Positions 1 to 9,183 of a stretch of 64,000 nucleotides of DNA are shown one piece after another. The notes under the pieces are model-generated. The model was not told the origin of the DNA. It saw nothing but the letters and a program-made list of their open reading frames with translations, and did no database searches. Numbering within the stretch: position 1 is the stretch's first letter; each line of letters opens with the position of its first letter. Position numbers and translations under genes: made by a program. This DNA comes from a virus: the IMG/VR virus record IMGVR_UViG_3300040801_002079, positions 1 to 64,000 of that record; one strand, written 5' to 3'.

Positions 1-35
1 TGTCGGTAAATACCCTGTCGAAATTCAATTAACAT
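1..35 (-). CDS. Start of a late virion-like gene (partial)
   Basis: Only the first 11 codons (MLIEFRQGIYR) lie in the window; the gene continues past the left edge. A TATAAATA late element lies at 56-63 and an AAAAAAGG stretch between it and the ATG could be the ribosome site. The peptide resembles the start of the 6872-9169 protein (MKTYFRQGIISK), so it is probably another virion protein of that type. Too short to identify alone. Confidence 0.45.
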   Translation of the reverse strand, partial: MLIEFRQGIYR

Positions 36-55
36 CTACTATTAGCCTTTTTTAG

Positions 56-63
56 TATTTATA
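56..63 (-). promoter_or_regulatory. T4-type late promoter (TATAAATA)
   Basis: Exact TATAAATA on the minus strand, 20 nt before the ATG of the partial gene at 1-35. The remainder of 64-188 shows no convincing gene or terminator. Confidence 0.6.
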
Positions 64-188
64 ACAAAATACAAATTTGGATATAGGCTACTGGTGTTGG
101 TTCTTAAGAGCTTAACAGAGTCCAAATTAGTCTCTGATAATACTAGAGTCGAATTAGACTGTCTTGGCTACAAACTGTCCATACTATT

Positions 189-923
189 TTAAAGCTCGGA
201 GTAAGCAACGCCGTCACCGCCGTTGTAGTGCCCCGCTACTTCCTCATCTGTAAGCTTCCTCAACCAAATCCTGTTTGCACCCTGATAACCTTTAAAATCA
301 ACCGAACTTGACCATGTACTGCCATATGCCAAGTAACAAGTGGATGGGAAGGTGATGGCTTGTGTTCCGGATACGTCCGATGCTCCGTTAAGGTACGTCT
401 GAACGGTGTTTGTAGCTGAATCGTAAGTCGCTCCTATCAGATACCATGTATTGTCTGATAATTGTGGTGTCATATGAAGCGTTAACCCACCAGTAGCCAC
501 TGAAATAGACGGGCATCTTGAAATATCACCTGCATCGGTTGGAATAACAATAGCCGACAAAGCATAAGGGTCCGATAAGCTGGTACTGCCCTGAAGCCTT
601 GTAATAGCAGGCCATTCACTAGAACCTATTGTGACTGTTCTAAACCAGCACAACCATGTAAAATCACCAGAATACTCAGATAACGGAGCAATAGCATCTG
701 TTCTAGCCTGCCACCTACTGACAGAACCCCGCCCACCACCTATATTTGCTGGTGCATCAGGAGCCGCACCAAGACTGATCGCGGGGTCAATTGGGTACGA
801 GCCAGCGGAATCGGAGCAATACTCAGTGCTGGCTGATCCTTCAAACTCGTGAGCAAGAAGGATGTCGCTCCATAAATCCAAAGTATTAAGTCTCTGCTGA
901 TTAACCACACCAAGAGGGATCAT
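189..923 (-). CDS. LamG/concanavalin A-like virion protein
   Basis: 244 residues. The pattern of the second half (DNTWYLIGATYD, then VQTYLNGA, then IWLRKLTDEEVAGHYNGG) is typical of LamG-type beta-sandwich domains that bind glycans or decorate phage fibres. The ATG overlaps the TGA of the upstream gene (ATGA at 920-923), implying translational coupling. It is third in a run of three related genes, so it is probably an adhesin or decoration subunit. The ligand cannot be deduced. Confidence 0.7.
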   Translation of the reverse strand: MIPLGVVNQQRLNTLDLWSDILLAHEFEGSASTEYCSDSAGSYPIDPAISLGAAPDAPANIGGGRGSVSRWQARTDAIAPLSEYSGDFTWLCWFRTVTIGSSEWPAITRLQGSTSLSDPYALSAIVIPTDAGDISRCPSISVATGGLTLHMTPQLSDNTWYLIGATYDSATNTVQTYLNGASDVSGTQAITFPSTCYLAYGSTWSSSVDFKGYQGANRIWLRKLTDEEVAGHYNGGDGVAYSEL

Positions 924-2416
924 GCCAACTCCGAGTAACTTCGACCAGTCCCACTGTTATAGAGCCAAAGAACTTCAGCCATACTGAGAGGTTGAATAGA
1001 CAGGCCCACTCTATTCATTGCCCCCATAAAGTACATGCGATTGGAAGTAAACCCCCTACGACCAACATTGAATGTATCCCCATCAGCATCTGATCTTCCA
1101 GAAATAGCAACGGACTCAAATGCTCCACCGTTTACACTGATTCCATGCCAACCATCTATTTGGTTAAAGGTCATGCAAACAAAATAAGGTGTATTTGTTT
1201 GAGCAATCTCTGTACTATAAGAGATGCTATCAGTATCAGAAACAATCACACGACTGAAAAATGTCTCATCTCCCGCAATTCCCATTGCCCAAGACTCTCC
1301 TGCAATTGAAGAGGTACCATTATCAGTCACTGCAAGAAGATACGACCAGTTATCTAAATAATAGGGAACGAACCAACCCCATACGCTAAATCCCAAATAT
1401 CCACGGAGGTAGCCTTCATCAGCGGAATTATAGAGATTAGAAGCTCCTGCGCCATCTGAAGTCGTATTTATAAAATGTGCTGCCCTTCCAATATCAGGGT
1501 CTTCGACTGAGGGAACATACAGACCACCATTATCGGTCAGATCAATGTCACGATGAGAATCAACACGAGTTACCAGCCCTGTACCAGCACTGTACTCATC
1601 CATTTCCCACCAAGAAACGAGCTTTGATAGAAATGTGTTTGGTATAGGTGGATTAGGATGAAACCCTGTAACAACTACTTCTTCATCGGATACAGTAATT
1701 GTGCCGCTTTGGGTCATGTTTCCAGCACTACCCTTGTTATTGGACATGCATCCATGTTCGTTCCAATAAAGCGGCTGACTACCCCATTCAGTCCAATTAT
1801 CTTCATCTAACTTTTTAATATCATTATTATCATCAAAAAATATAGTAGGATCAGTAATATAAACTCCACCAAATCCCAATGCACCAATTGCTCCAGTAAA
1901 ATAATTAGATGATGCCCACCACGCTTTCCCTGCTGAATAAGAGCATGAGCTTGCTGTAATAGTGGTGGTGGTTGGGGCCACACGACTCACCCAACCAGTA
2001 TTATCTGCGTCCTCACCGTCAACAAAGAGAACTGCGGTGCCATTAGTTGCATCATAAGCAAATAAAATTGAGTGCTTCTTACCATCTAAAATATCAACAT
2101 TTGATGCTAAAGCAACTTTTTCTACACCTGAAGTTTGACAACGGAAAGACATTCGATTGATTAAAGCACTATCTGTCGTTGAATCCCCGTGTGCGTAAGC
2201 TAACACAGTAGAAGAAGTAGAAACTCCACCATTAAAAACAATATAAGTATCAGTCCCTGAAATGGGGGTGGCCTGAATTATACATACGAAAGTAAACACA
2301 TTACCTGAAAGACTTGCGCTACCGCTATAGCTAGAGCTTCCGCTATACTCCATCATCGCGGGTTTGTATACGTCTCGAATGTTAACGCTTGGAAAATGTG
2401 TGCTTAGATTGGTCAT
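920..2416 (-). CDS. Double LamG-like virion protein
   Basis: 498 residues with two LamG-like halves: about 20-230 (KKHSILFAYD, AVLFVDGED) and about 260-498 (PYFVCMTFN, GISVNGG). The C-terminus (MAEVLWLYNSGTGRSYSEL) mirrors that of the 189-923 protein (VAGHYNGGDGVAYSEL), so the two are paralogous. Coupled on both sides by ATGA overlaps. Probably a tail-fibre or head-decoration adhesin; function inferred from fold only. Confidence 0.7.
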   Translation of the reverse strand: MTNLSTHFPSVNIRDVYKPAMMEYSGSSSYSGSASLSGNVFTFVCIIQATPISGTDTYIVFNGGVSTSSTVLAYAHGDSTTDSALINRMSFRCQTSGVEKVALASNVDILDGKKHSILFAYDATNGTAVLFVDGEDADNTGWVSRVAPTTTTITASSCSYSAGKAWWASSNYFTGAIGALGFGGVYITDPTIFFDDNNDIKKLDEDNWTEWGSQPLYWNEHGCMSNNKGSAGNMTQSGTITVSDEEVVVTGFHPNPPIPNTFLSKLVSWWEMDEYSAGTGLVTRVDSHRDIDLTDNGGLYVPSVEDPDIGRAAHFINTTSDGAGASNLYNSADEGYLRGYLGFSVWGWFVPYYLDNWSYLLAVTDNGTSSIAGESWAMGIAGDETFFSRVIVSDTDSISYSTEIAQTNTPYFVCMTFNQIDGWHGISVNGGAFESVAISGRSDADGDTFNVGRRGFTSNRMYFMGAMNRVGLSIQPLSMAEVLWLYNSGTGRSYSELA

Positions 2417-3150
2417 AGCATATTCCTCGGTGTCTTGAAAGGGGCTGTATATCGGGCAGTTCCATTAGTGAATCGCCACATAGCTATTTCACCATCAATG
2501 CTACCATTACTATCCCAATCTAAAATTCCCATGCCATTGGTAGAATAACTATGATCCATATCTGTTGTGCTACCATCTAAATACCCGTCAATCCAAAGCT
2601 TAGTTACTCCGCTTTCCCTTGTAACCGCAATATGATGCCATTCACCATCTGATACATTGATAGTACCTTCAAGCGGATATGTGCCAATAAATAAATCCAC
2701 TTGCGTAAGAATCATTATTCTTGGGTTGCCAGTTCCATTATCTGCTAAGCGATCATTAGCCCAGAGTGAGGGTGCCTGACTTACAATACTTCCACTTGTA
2801 GTTTTAAGCCATGACTCGACGGTGTAATCTCCAGTTCCTATATCAAGTGCTGGGTCATCATCAATACCTATACCTTGTGCTGCTGAACGAGTAAATACAA
2901 AAGAAGGTATGCCTGATGCAAAACCATCTACTGTTTTCGTCACACTTCCAAGATTTGTAAGAGTAATTCCATTACCTGCATCATTAACTGCTAGATCAGA
3001 CTGCATTAGCACAGTTGGAGCAACATTAGGTAAAGGTGTTCCGACTTTACCATTTGGGCCATAGGCAATAACTCCGTGAAGTAAATCTGATGCTTCAACA
3101 GTTGCATCACTTGTAATATAAGCTTTTTTAAGATCAGAAAGATTACCCAT
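2413..3150 (-). CDS. Fibre-like protein with LamG domain
   Basis: The start is placed at 3150 (MGNLSDLKKAYITS) because TAATG there overlaps the upstream stop; an in-frame ATG at 3177 lies inside the upstream gene. Residues 15-45 (ATVEASDLLHGVIAYG followed by PNGKVGT) match the short motif common near the N-terminus of phage tail proteins. A LamG-like domain follows (GDYTVESWLKT, DGEWHHIAVTRE, KLWIDGYLDG). Probably a receptor-binding or decoration protein in the same late operon. Confidence 0.7.
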   Translation of the reverse strand: MGNLSDLKKAYITSDATVEASDLLHGVIAYGPNGKVGTPLPNVAPTVLMQSDLAVNDAGNGITLTNLGSVTKTVDGFASGIPSFVFTRSAAQGIGIDDDPALDIGTGDYTVESWLKTTSGSIVSQAPSLWANDRLADNGTGNPRIMILTQVDLFIGTYPLEGTINVSDGEWHHIAVTRESGVTKLWIDGYLDGSTTDMDHSYSTNGMGILDWDSNGSIDGEIAMWRFTNGTARYTAPFKTPRNML

Positions 3151-4970
3151 TATGCTGTCCCTCCAATCACATACCACGTATCTCCACCTTCGCAGAGAAT
3201 GGTTACAGCATCACCTTGCGGGACTGTATTCGCAGTGCTGGCAAGCGTGTCTGAGCCTGCAACGGTAATCGTGACGATACCTGCACCCTTATTGTATAGA
3301 TTCAATGTTTCACCATCAGCAGCAAGTCCATCAGGAATATCATAGGTGCTGGCACTGCCATTGTTAGCTGTAACACATTTAGTCAGATCAGCTTCTGTAA
3401 AACTGTACGTGGTTCCAGTCTGAGCATTTGTTGCAGAAAATCCTGTAGCAAAATCGTTAACATTGACAATCTGTGGCGTACCATCCCAAGAGACTTCCCA
3501 ATTGGTATTAGCACTGTCATACATAATGTCAACAGAGCCTTCGTTTTGATCGATAACAGCCGTTGTATCACTGTCAATCGTTTCAGCGCCATTTGGAGTA
3601 ATGGTAATGGGGTATGTTCCAGCAACATGGCCCACATCATGTATGATAATGTTATCAAGATTGGTTCCAGCCGGGAGTGTGACAGCTACTGGTCCACCTG
3701 AACTATCTACGTAATACTTTTTACCTGCTTCTGCTGTGAAATCAGCCGTTTTGAGTTCCGGGGTAAGCCCGCCGCCACTACTTAAGCTTAGTGAGTAAAG
3801 TGGAACCCACTCAGTAGTGGCTCTTTTCCATAAAACCACACTTTGACCAACATCAAGTGTAATTGCCCCACCGGTTAGGGTGTCTGTGTTTGTATCAATC
3901 GTGGTTGTTCCTGCACCGCGCTGTAAAATCTCAATTCTAGAATCAACAGGGAACGCTACGCTAGAGTTATCAGGTATTGTTACGGCATTGGCACTTACAT
4001 TATCCATTTCAACTACAGCGCCCATATCAGCATATGTTAATGTATATGTTGTTCCGGTTTGCAAGTTTTGATGTGGAAATGGACCAACAAGATTGCCCGT
4101 ACTCACGTAACTGCCATCTTTTTGAACAATGTCTGTATCTACATTGTATTCATAGCTAGCCATATTAGTAAATGTTAATGTGCCACCAACATATACAAAC
4201 GACCTTCCATAAACGTCAATACCGCCATCAGAATTGGATATTGAACATGTTCCGGTTAGCGTCAGGGTTGATCCATCAGAAACTTCGTATACAATCCATC
4301 CACCATTATTGTTATCAACAGCAACAGACACAATATCAATATAAGAATTCTGATAAGCACTTATAAGAGAATCAAATGTGCTGGCAACTGAAGTTACAGA
4401 TGATGAACTCAGTTTGAAATATGAATTGTAAACATATGCTAAGCAGTCAATACCGGTAAAATCACATGATATTAACTGTACGATACTATTATATGCCTCA
4501 AAAGCATAAGGTGCGGTTGTAGCTATGCTGGTGAATGTTATATTTGAAAACCTAACATCCATTCCATCAAATCTTAAAGCATAGTAGTACCCTGCCTCGT
4601 TATCATCAATCTGTATAAATGTCGTTGCTTTGTTGGCACCATTAAACCGTAAATGATTTATGCCTTCCTTTTTCAATCGATACGATGTTGAGTCAGGAAT
4701 TGAGTAAGTTCCAGCAACAACTGTAACATAAATTACCGCATCCTTAAATTCTGTTGTCTGTAAATAATCTATTACCTCTGCAAAAGTGGTATAGTCTCCA
4801 CCTCCACCAGCATCTAGTGTTATACCTACAAACCCAGTAACTTTTTGACTATCGTCGTAAGTTCTTAAATCTTCCGGAGTTAATTTAACACTCGCAGCAC
4901 TTTGTACACCTATAAGCTCTTCTGCTCCAGTTAAGGGTGATGCACTTGGGTATGTTCCTATCTTAGCCAT
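3150..4970 (-). CDS. Tail fibre/spike-like protein with beta-helix module
   Basis: 606 residues. The N-terminus (MAKIGTYPSASPLTGAEELI) is typical of phage tail spike and fibre proteins. Residues about 50-300 form a pectate-lyase-like beta-helix module opening with DAGGGGDYTTFAEVIDYL and VVAGTYSI. Two or three short beta-sandwich repeats of the type TGTTYTLTYADMGAVVEMD (near 310 and 515) follow. The same helix module occurs twice in the 18008-21646 fibre. Ribosome site TGAGGA; late element at 4988-4995. Confidence 0.75.
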   Translation of the reverse strand: MAKIGTYPSASPLTGAEELIGVQSAASVKLTPEDLRTYDDSQKVTGFVGITLDAGGGGDYTTFAEVIDYLQTTEFKDAVIYVTVVAGTYSIPDSTSYRLKKEGINHLRFNGANKATTFIQIDDNEAGYYYALRFDGMDVRFSNITFTSIATTAPYAFEAYNSIVQLISCDFTGIDCLAYVYNSYFKLSSSSVTSVASTFDSLISAYQNSYIDIVSVAVDNNNGGWIVYEVSDGSTLTLTGTCSISNSDGGIDVYGRSFVYVGGTLTFTNMASYEYNVDTDIVQKDGSYVSTGNLVGPFPHQNLQTGTTYTLTYADMGAVVEMDNVSANAVTIPDNSSVAFPVDSRIEILQRGAGTTTIDTNTDTLTGGAITLDVGQSVVLWKRATTEWVPLYSLSLSSGGGLTPELKTADFTAEAGKKYYVDSSGGPVAVTLPAGTNLDNIIIHDVGHVAGTYPITITPNGAETIDSDTTAVIDQNEGSVDIMYDSANTNWEVSWDGTPQIVNVNDFATGFSATNAQTGTTYSFTEADLTKCVTANNGSASTYDIPDGLAADGETLNLYNKGAGIVTITVAGSDTLASTANTVPQGDAVTILCEGGDTWYVIGGTA

Positions 4971-4987
4971 AATTTTTCCTCAAAATA

Positions 4988-4995
4988 TATTTATT
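4988..4995 (-). promoter_or_regulatory. T4-type late promoter (AATAAATA)
   Basis: AATAAATA on the minus strand 17 nt before the start codon at 4970, followed by TGAGGA. Likely drives the 4970 to 189 fibre operon. Confidence 0.55.
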
Positions 4996-5005
4996 AAAGT
5001 CCCGT

Positions 5006-5860
5006 TTATTCCTCTAATATCGGATTACCCGACTCATCTAATATAGTTCCACCAGATTCATCTAAGAATGCTCCACCAACTCCGCCCGATGGTGTTGGGG
5101 TTACCGTATTCGTTGGAGTAACCGTAGGAGTAGCAGTAGCTGTATTAGCTGGTGTAACGGTTGGAGTAATCGTTTGTGTTGGAGTTACTGTATTTGTTGG
5201 AGTTACTGTATTTGTTGGCGTAACGGTTGGAGTAACGGTTTGGGTCGCTCCAATGGATGCCGTAGGAGTAACGGTAGCTGTAGGAGTAACGGTTTGTGTG
5301 GGTGTAACGGTCACAGTTGGAGTTACTGTAGCTGTAACAGACGGGGTTGGTGTAACAGTAGCTGTAACTGTTGGCGTAACAGTAGCTGTAACTGTTGGTG
5401 TAGCTGTGGTCGTAGGCGTAACTGTCGGAGTAACTGTGCTCGTTGGAGTAACCGTAACCGTTGGTGTAACAGTGCTCGTTGGTGTAACAGTGCTCGTTGG
5501 TGTCACCGTTGGAGTAGATGTTAATGTTGGAGTTGGAGTTGGAGATGGGTTAATAACATCGTCACATTCGCAGTTCTGGTTAGTATAAAACAACACATTA
5601 CAAAACCCAGATTGCTCATCAAAGAATTCAATAACAATAGTATCATTATCTTCAATTACAATAGACTCTGGAATCAATAAACTACCAGTATCATCAAACA
5701 CTTGAATGTTAATTGATTCTGTATCATATACATGATTTAATGTCCAAACACTACTCTTCTCCGTAAATAAAAACTGTTCCAATTTTACACAAAGTTTATG
5801 AGACTTACTTATTACATAGCCCCCGGTTTTGGTGTCAACAAATAATTTACCTAGTCTCAT
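5006..5860 (-). CDS. Virion protein with Thr-Pro repeat stalk
   Basis: 284 residues: an N-terminal domain (about 1-105) ending at a CECDDV cluster, about 150 residues of Thr-Pro repeats (units such as TPTVTPTSTV), then a C-terminal piece with a short direct repeat (FLDESGGTILDESGNPILEE). The repeat region should be an extended polyproline-type stalk and is rich in possible O-glycosylation sites. It shares the repeats with three neighbours and with two plus-strand genes near 17 kb. N-terminal domain not recognised. Confidence 0.7.
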   Translation of the reverse strand: MRLGKLFVDTKTGGYVISKSHKLCVKLEQFLFTEKSSVWTLNHVYDTESINIQVFDDTGSLLIPESIVIEDNDTIVIEFFDEQSGFCNVLFYTNQNCECDDVINPSPTPTPTLTSTPTVTPTSTVTPTSTVTPTVTVTPTSTVTPTVTPTTTATPTVTATVTPTVTATVTPTPSVTATVTPTVTVTPTQTVTPTATVTPTASIGATQTVTPTVTPTNTVTPTNTVTPTQTITPTVTPANTATATPTVTPTNTVTPTPSGGVGGAFLDESGGTILDESGNPILEE

Positions 5861-5864
5861 AATA

Positions 5865-6782
5865 TTATCCTGATACCGTTGGGGTTATAGTCATAGTCGG
5901 TGTAACCGTTTGTGTTGGAGTTACCGTATTCGTTGGTGTAACCGTTGGTGTAACTGTTTGTGTAGCCGCAACAGTGGGCGTAACTGTTTGTGTAGGCGTA
6001 ATAGTTGGTGTTAATGTTGGTGTCACCGTTGGTGACGGCGTAATAGTAGCAGTGACTGTCGGTGTTGCAGTATTTGTAGGAGTCACTGTCGGAGTTACTG
6101 TGCTTGTAGCTGTAAGTGTTGGGGTCACACTATGAGTTGGTGTAACAGATGGATCAGGAGTGACCGCAGCCGTCTGTGTTGGAGTATTCGTTGGTGTTAC
6201 ATCAGGTGTAGCCAGCGGTGTAACGGTAACAGTTGCCGTCATAGTCGGGGTTAAAGTTGGGGTCTGTGTAGATGCAGCCGTTGGAGTTGGTGTAAGGGTA
6301 TTCGTTGGTGTTACATCTGGGGTTGATGTTTGTGTTGGCGTAACCGTAGCAACAGGGGTAGCTGTAGCTGTAGGAGTAACAGTATTTGTTGGTGTTAAAG
6401 TTGGAGTAACGGTTACGGTCGGAGTTAATGAAGGCTCTGGTGCCAAGCTAACATACTCATAGCCGCAAACGTATATAAAAGTGAACCGCACCATGACTCC
6501 CGGCTCAATTCTTTTTCCAAATGTAATAGTAGCTGAACTGGCTGTATAAGTTATTTTTTCAGGAATTATTAATTTTGGTTTATTATCAATGCCGTGGCTA
6601 TATTCGTATATTTGCGTTAACAGGACATCAACTGCTCTGGGCAGATTAACAGTGTGAGTTAATGGTGGAGATATTGCCGTTGTTGTAAAACCAATGCATG
6701 AACAGTCTTTGCCCTCTCGCAAGACAAGCTCACCGGTATACGCATCATACTGAACTTCTTTAAATGTAGAGATAAAATCCAT
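5865..6782 (-). CDS. Virion protein with Thr-Pro repeat tail
   Basis: 305 residues. The N-terminal 1-115 is a globular beta-rich domain ([17 protein letters not shown] at its end), then Thr-Pro repeats run to the C-terminus, ending TPTVSG. Several relatives end similarly (TPTQSG, TPTPS), so the tail looks like a shared cassette. It is preceded by an AGGA ribosome site and a late element at 6804-6811. Probably a fibre or whisker; the specific role is unknown. Confidence 0.7.
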   Translation of the reverse strand: MDFISTFKEVQYDAYTGELVLREGKDCSCIGFTTTAISPPLTHTVNLPRAVDVLLTQIYEYSHGIDNKPKLIIPEKITYTASSATITFGKRIEPGVMVRFTFIYVCGYEYVSLAPEPSLTPTVTVTPTLTPTNTVTPTATATPVATVTPTQTSTPDVTPTNTLTPTPTAASTQTPTLTPTMTATVTVTPLATPDVTPTNTPTQTAAVTPDPSVTPTHSVTPTLTATSTVTPTVTPTNTATPTVTATITPSPTVTPTLTPTITPTQTVTPTVAATQTVTPTVTPTNTVTPTQTVTPTMTITPTVSG

Positions 6783-6803
6783 CTATAATTCCTGTTATAG
6801 ATG

Positions 6804-6811
6804 TATTTATT
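6804..6811 (-). promoter_or_regulatory. T4-type late promoter (AATAAATA)
   Basis: AATAAATA followed by a short leader with CAGGAATT and the start at 6782. Confidence 0.55.
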
Positions 6812-6871
6812 AAAAAGGTGTGGCTATAATTCCTTATGGATACCCTATTCCAGAACCACCAATCCCTGTTA

Positions 6872-9169
6872 TTAAGATGGGGTTGGTGTGATGGTTGGAG
6901 TAACGGTTGAAGTAACAGTCTGGGTTGGTGTAACTGTACTAGTGACAGTAACAGTTGGAGTAACCGTGGTTGTGGGTGTAACGGTTGGGGTTAGGCCAGT
7001 TGTAACAGTCGGGGTAACGGTTTGTGTTTGCGTTGGTGTAACTGTTGTAGTTGGCGTAACAGTTGGACTCAAACCTGTTGTAACAGTTGGTGTTGGAGTA
7101 ACTGTACTGGTAGCAGTAATAGTCGGAGTAACAGTTGGAGTGACTGTAGTAGTTGGAGTGACTGTAGCCGTAACCGTAGGAGTTACGGTAGGGGTAACGG
7201 TTAGTCCACCATCTATTATGGTCCAATTATATCCCACTAATAATAATTCTTTTCCATCTACTGGCGCACCCGTGGAATATGTAGCTGACCCAGCATGTAA
7301 TGTAACACTTGAATTTAATGCCTGAGTGGGCCAAGATGTTAATAGCTTATCATAGTTAGTTTCATCAAACGCTGATCCCAGCATTAAATTGGAAAAATCA
7401 TATATTTTCTCAATATTCCATCCGGATACGTCTGGATTAGCAAGTGATGCGCCATTAAATATACCCACAGCATCCACTAGATTCGATGTTATCCAATTGC
7501 TAACATCCGGATTAGCACTTGTTGCATCAGCAAACATGTTAGTCATATCTGTAACATTGGATACGTCCCAATTTGAAACATCGGGATTAGCACTTGCCGC
7601 CCCACTGAACATTTCTCTCATATCGGTAACAGATGATACATTCCACACAGTAACATCGGGATTAGCATTAGTTGCGTTTTTGAACATCTCTGACATATCA
7701 ACAACATTGGATACATTCCAGTTAGCAACATATGGGTTAGCCGTGCTATCCATAAACATTTGCTGCATATTTGTAACTTGCGATATGTTTGGAGCATCCG
7801 TTGCGGTTATTGATAGGTTGGAGCACCCGTAAAATGCCGCACTAAGCGAAGTAAATATCACACTACCCCACTGAGAAACGTCAGTAATCTTATCCTTACT
7901 TCCAGAATTATTGAAGAACCATGCGGGGCATGACCCTACAATTGAAACCGTATATGTGCCCGGACTAGCATATTGGTGTGTAGCGTTGAGCGCATTCCAA
8001 AACGTAACCGTACTCTGTGACCCATCTCCCCAGTCAACAAGCATGTTATAGGAATAACCTTCGCGTAACGGAAGCGTTATTGTTTCATTTGGAGCCGATG
8101 TTGCCCACGTTGTTATAAACGGTTCCGGTGCACCAGAAGCAGTTGGTGTAATTGTGGGAGTTATGGTTTGTGTGGGAGTCACTGTTGGCGTTACAGTTAA
8201 TGCTGGAGCAACATTCGTCAAGACATGTATTTTTTCTTGGATATTAACCAATATGGTGTTTGGTGAAACAACTTTAGCCATGACTTGAGAGCTTTCTTCA
8301 TCTCCAATATCAGTGGTTAAATTGCCCAGTTCATCAACAAAAAGGTTGTGGTTCTCAGGGACGGTCCAATTCCAGTCCTCTCGGTTTTCAACAAAGCCTC
8401 CCGTAATGAGGTGTACCTTTTCCCCAACATTGTAAGCCTTATCTGTTATTCCTATAGCGGCTCTAAATCCATTTCTTGAACCATGATAAACTCTACCATC
8501 ATCACCAATGACAACGCATTTATTCCGACCTAACGCTTCCCCAGCAACAGCATTTAACTGCAATCTATCAAATGATACCTTCTGACTATTTGAAAATGTG
8601 TTATCAAGTGAGTCTATTTCAGTTGCAAAATATTTTGTTCTATCCTTATCATTAGAAAAACTGAAAACGGGACGATCACTTCTATCGAATAATATGGGTC
8701 CAACTCTTCGTTCTATTTTTAAATTACACTGAGAGTAAACTCCAAGCTCGTTTAATTCGCCGTTTTTCCAGTGTGCGGCAAACATTCGTATATGCGTTAT
8801 CCATCTGCCGCCATTCCAAATTTTTAATTTATTATCAGTTCTATCAAAAAAGTGTTGACCCTTAACAGGTGAAGGGGGCAAGGTTGATCCGTAATCTAAT
8901 GGGTTATGAATAGTTGTTGTTCCATATTTTAATTGACCCGTTATTCGGTCAATTTCCCAATATAGCCAAACCGAATCTTCATTTTTAGGAAGCACCCATG
9001 CCTCTTCTACATCTTCCTTTATGGTGTGCAAATAATCTCTTTTACCATGTGCAAATGATAATATAATGTTTGTTTTATTAGCACGAAGACCGACAACTCC
9101 ATTCTTTTCATATAGCATGGAGGGCAAAGTTGGTTTGGATATTATGCCTTGTCGGAAGTACGTTTTCAT
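6872..9169 (-). CDS. Large virion protein: Thr-Pro linkers and BspA-type LRR domain
   Basis: About 765 residues. An N-terminal domain (1-325, phage-structural-like, KGQHFFDRTDNKLKIWNGG) is followed by a short Thr-Pro linker, a PKD-like strand region (MLVDWGDGSQSTVTFW), and BspA/DUF285-type leucine-rich repeats with the recurring unit ANPDVSNWDVSNVTDMTNMF (about 450-600). A Thr-Pro tail ends in TPTPS. BspA repeats are known from bacterial surface adhesins. I prefer the ATG at 9169, 6 nt after a GATAAATA element; a TTG six bases upstream is the alternative start. Confidence 0.75.
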   Translation of the reverse strand: MKTYFRQGIISKPTLPSMLYEKNGVVGLRANKTNIILSFAHGKRDYLHTIKEDVEEAWVLPKNEDSVWLYWEIDRITGQLKYGTTTIHNPLDYGSTLPPSPVKGQHFFDRTDNKLKIWNGGRWITHIRMFAAHWKNGELNELGVYSQCNLKIERRVGPILFDRSDRPVFSFSNDKDRTKYFATEIDSLDNTFSNSQKVSFDRLQLNAVAGEALGRNKCVVIGDDGRVYHGSRNGFRAAIGITDKAYNVGEKVHLITGGFVENREDWNWTVPENHNLFVDELGNLTTDIGDEESSQVMAKVVSPNTILVNIQEKIHVLTNVAPALTVTPTVTPTQTITPTITPTASGAPEPFITTWATSAPNETITLPLREGYSYNMLVDWGDGSQSTVTFWNALNATHQYASPGTYTVSIVGSCPAWFFNNSGSKDKITDVSQWGSVIFTSLSAAFYGCSNLSITATDAPNISQVTNMQQMFMDSTANPYVANWNVSNVVDMSEMFKNATNANPDVTVWNVSSVTDMREMFSGAASANPDVSNWDVSNVTDMTNMFADATSANPDVSNWITSNLVDAVGIFNGASLANPDVSGWNIEKIYDFSNLMLGSAFDETNYDKLLTSWPTQALNSSVTLHAGSATYSTGAPVDGKELLLVGYNWTIIDGGLTVTPTVTPTVTATVTPTTTVTPTVTPTITATSTVTPTPTVTTGLSPTVTPTTTVTPTQTQTVTPTVTTGLTPTVTPTTTVTPTVTVTSTVTPTQTVTSTVTPTITPTPS

Positions 9170-9175
9170 ACTCAA

Positions 9176-9183
9176 TATTTATC
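9176..9183 (-). promoter_or_regulatory. T4-type late promoter (GATAAATA)
   Basis: GATAAATA ends 6 nt before the ATG at 9169 and overlaps the stop codon of the upstream gene. It leaves almost no room for a leader, as at other promoters here. Confidence 0.5.

Noticed and set aside
5253-7325. Plus-strand reading frames rich in Val-Gly (VGVTV...) opposite the Thr-Pro genes
   Set aside because: They are the antisense image of the Thr-Pro codons, have no ribosome sites and no upstream promoter.
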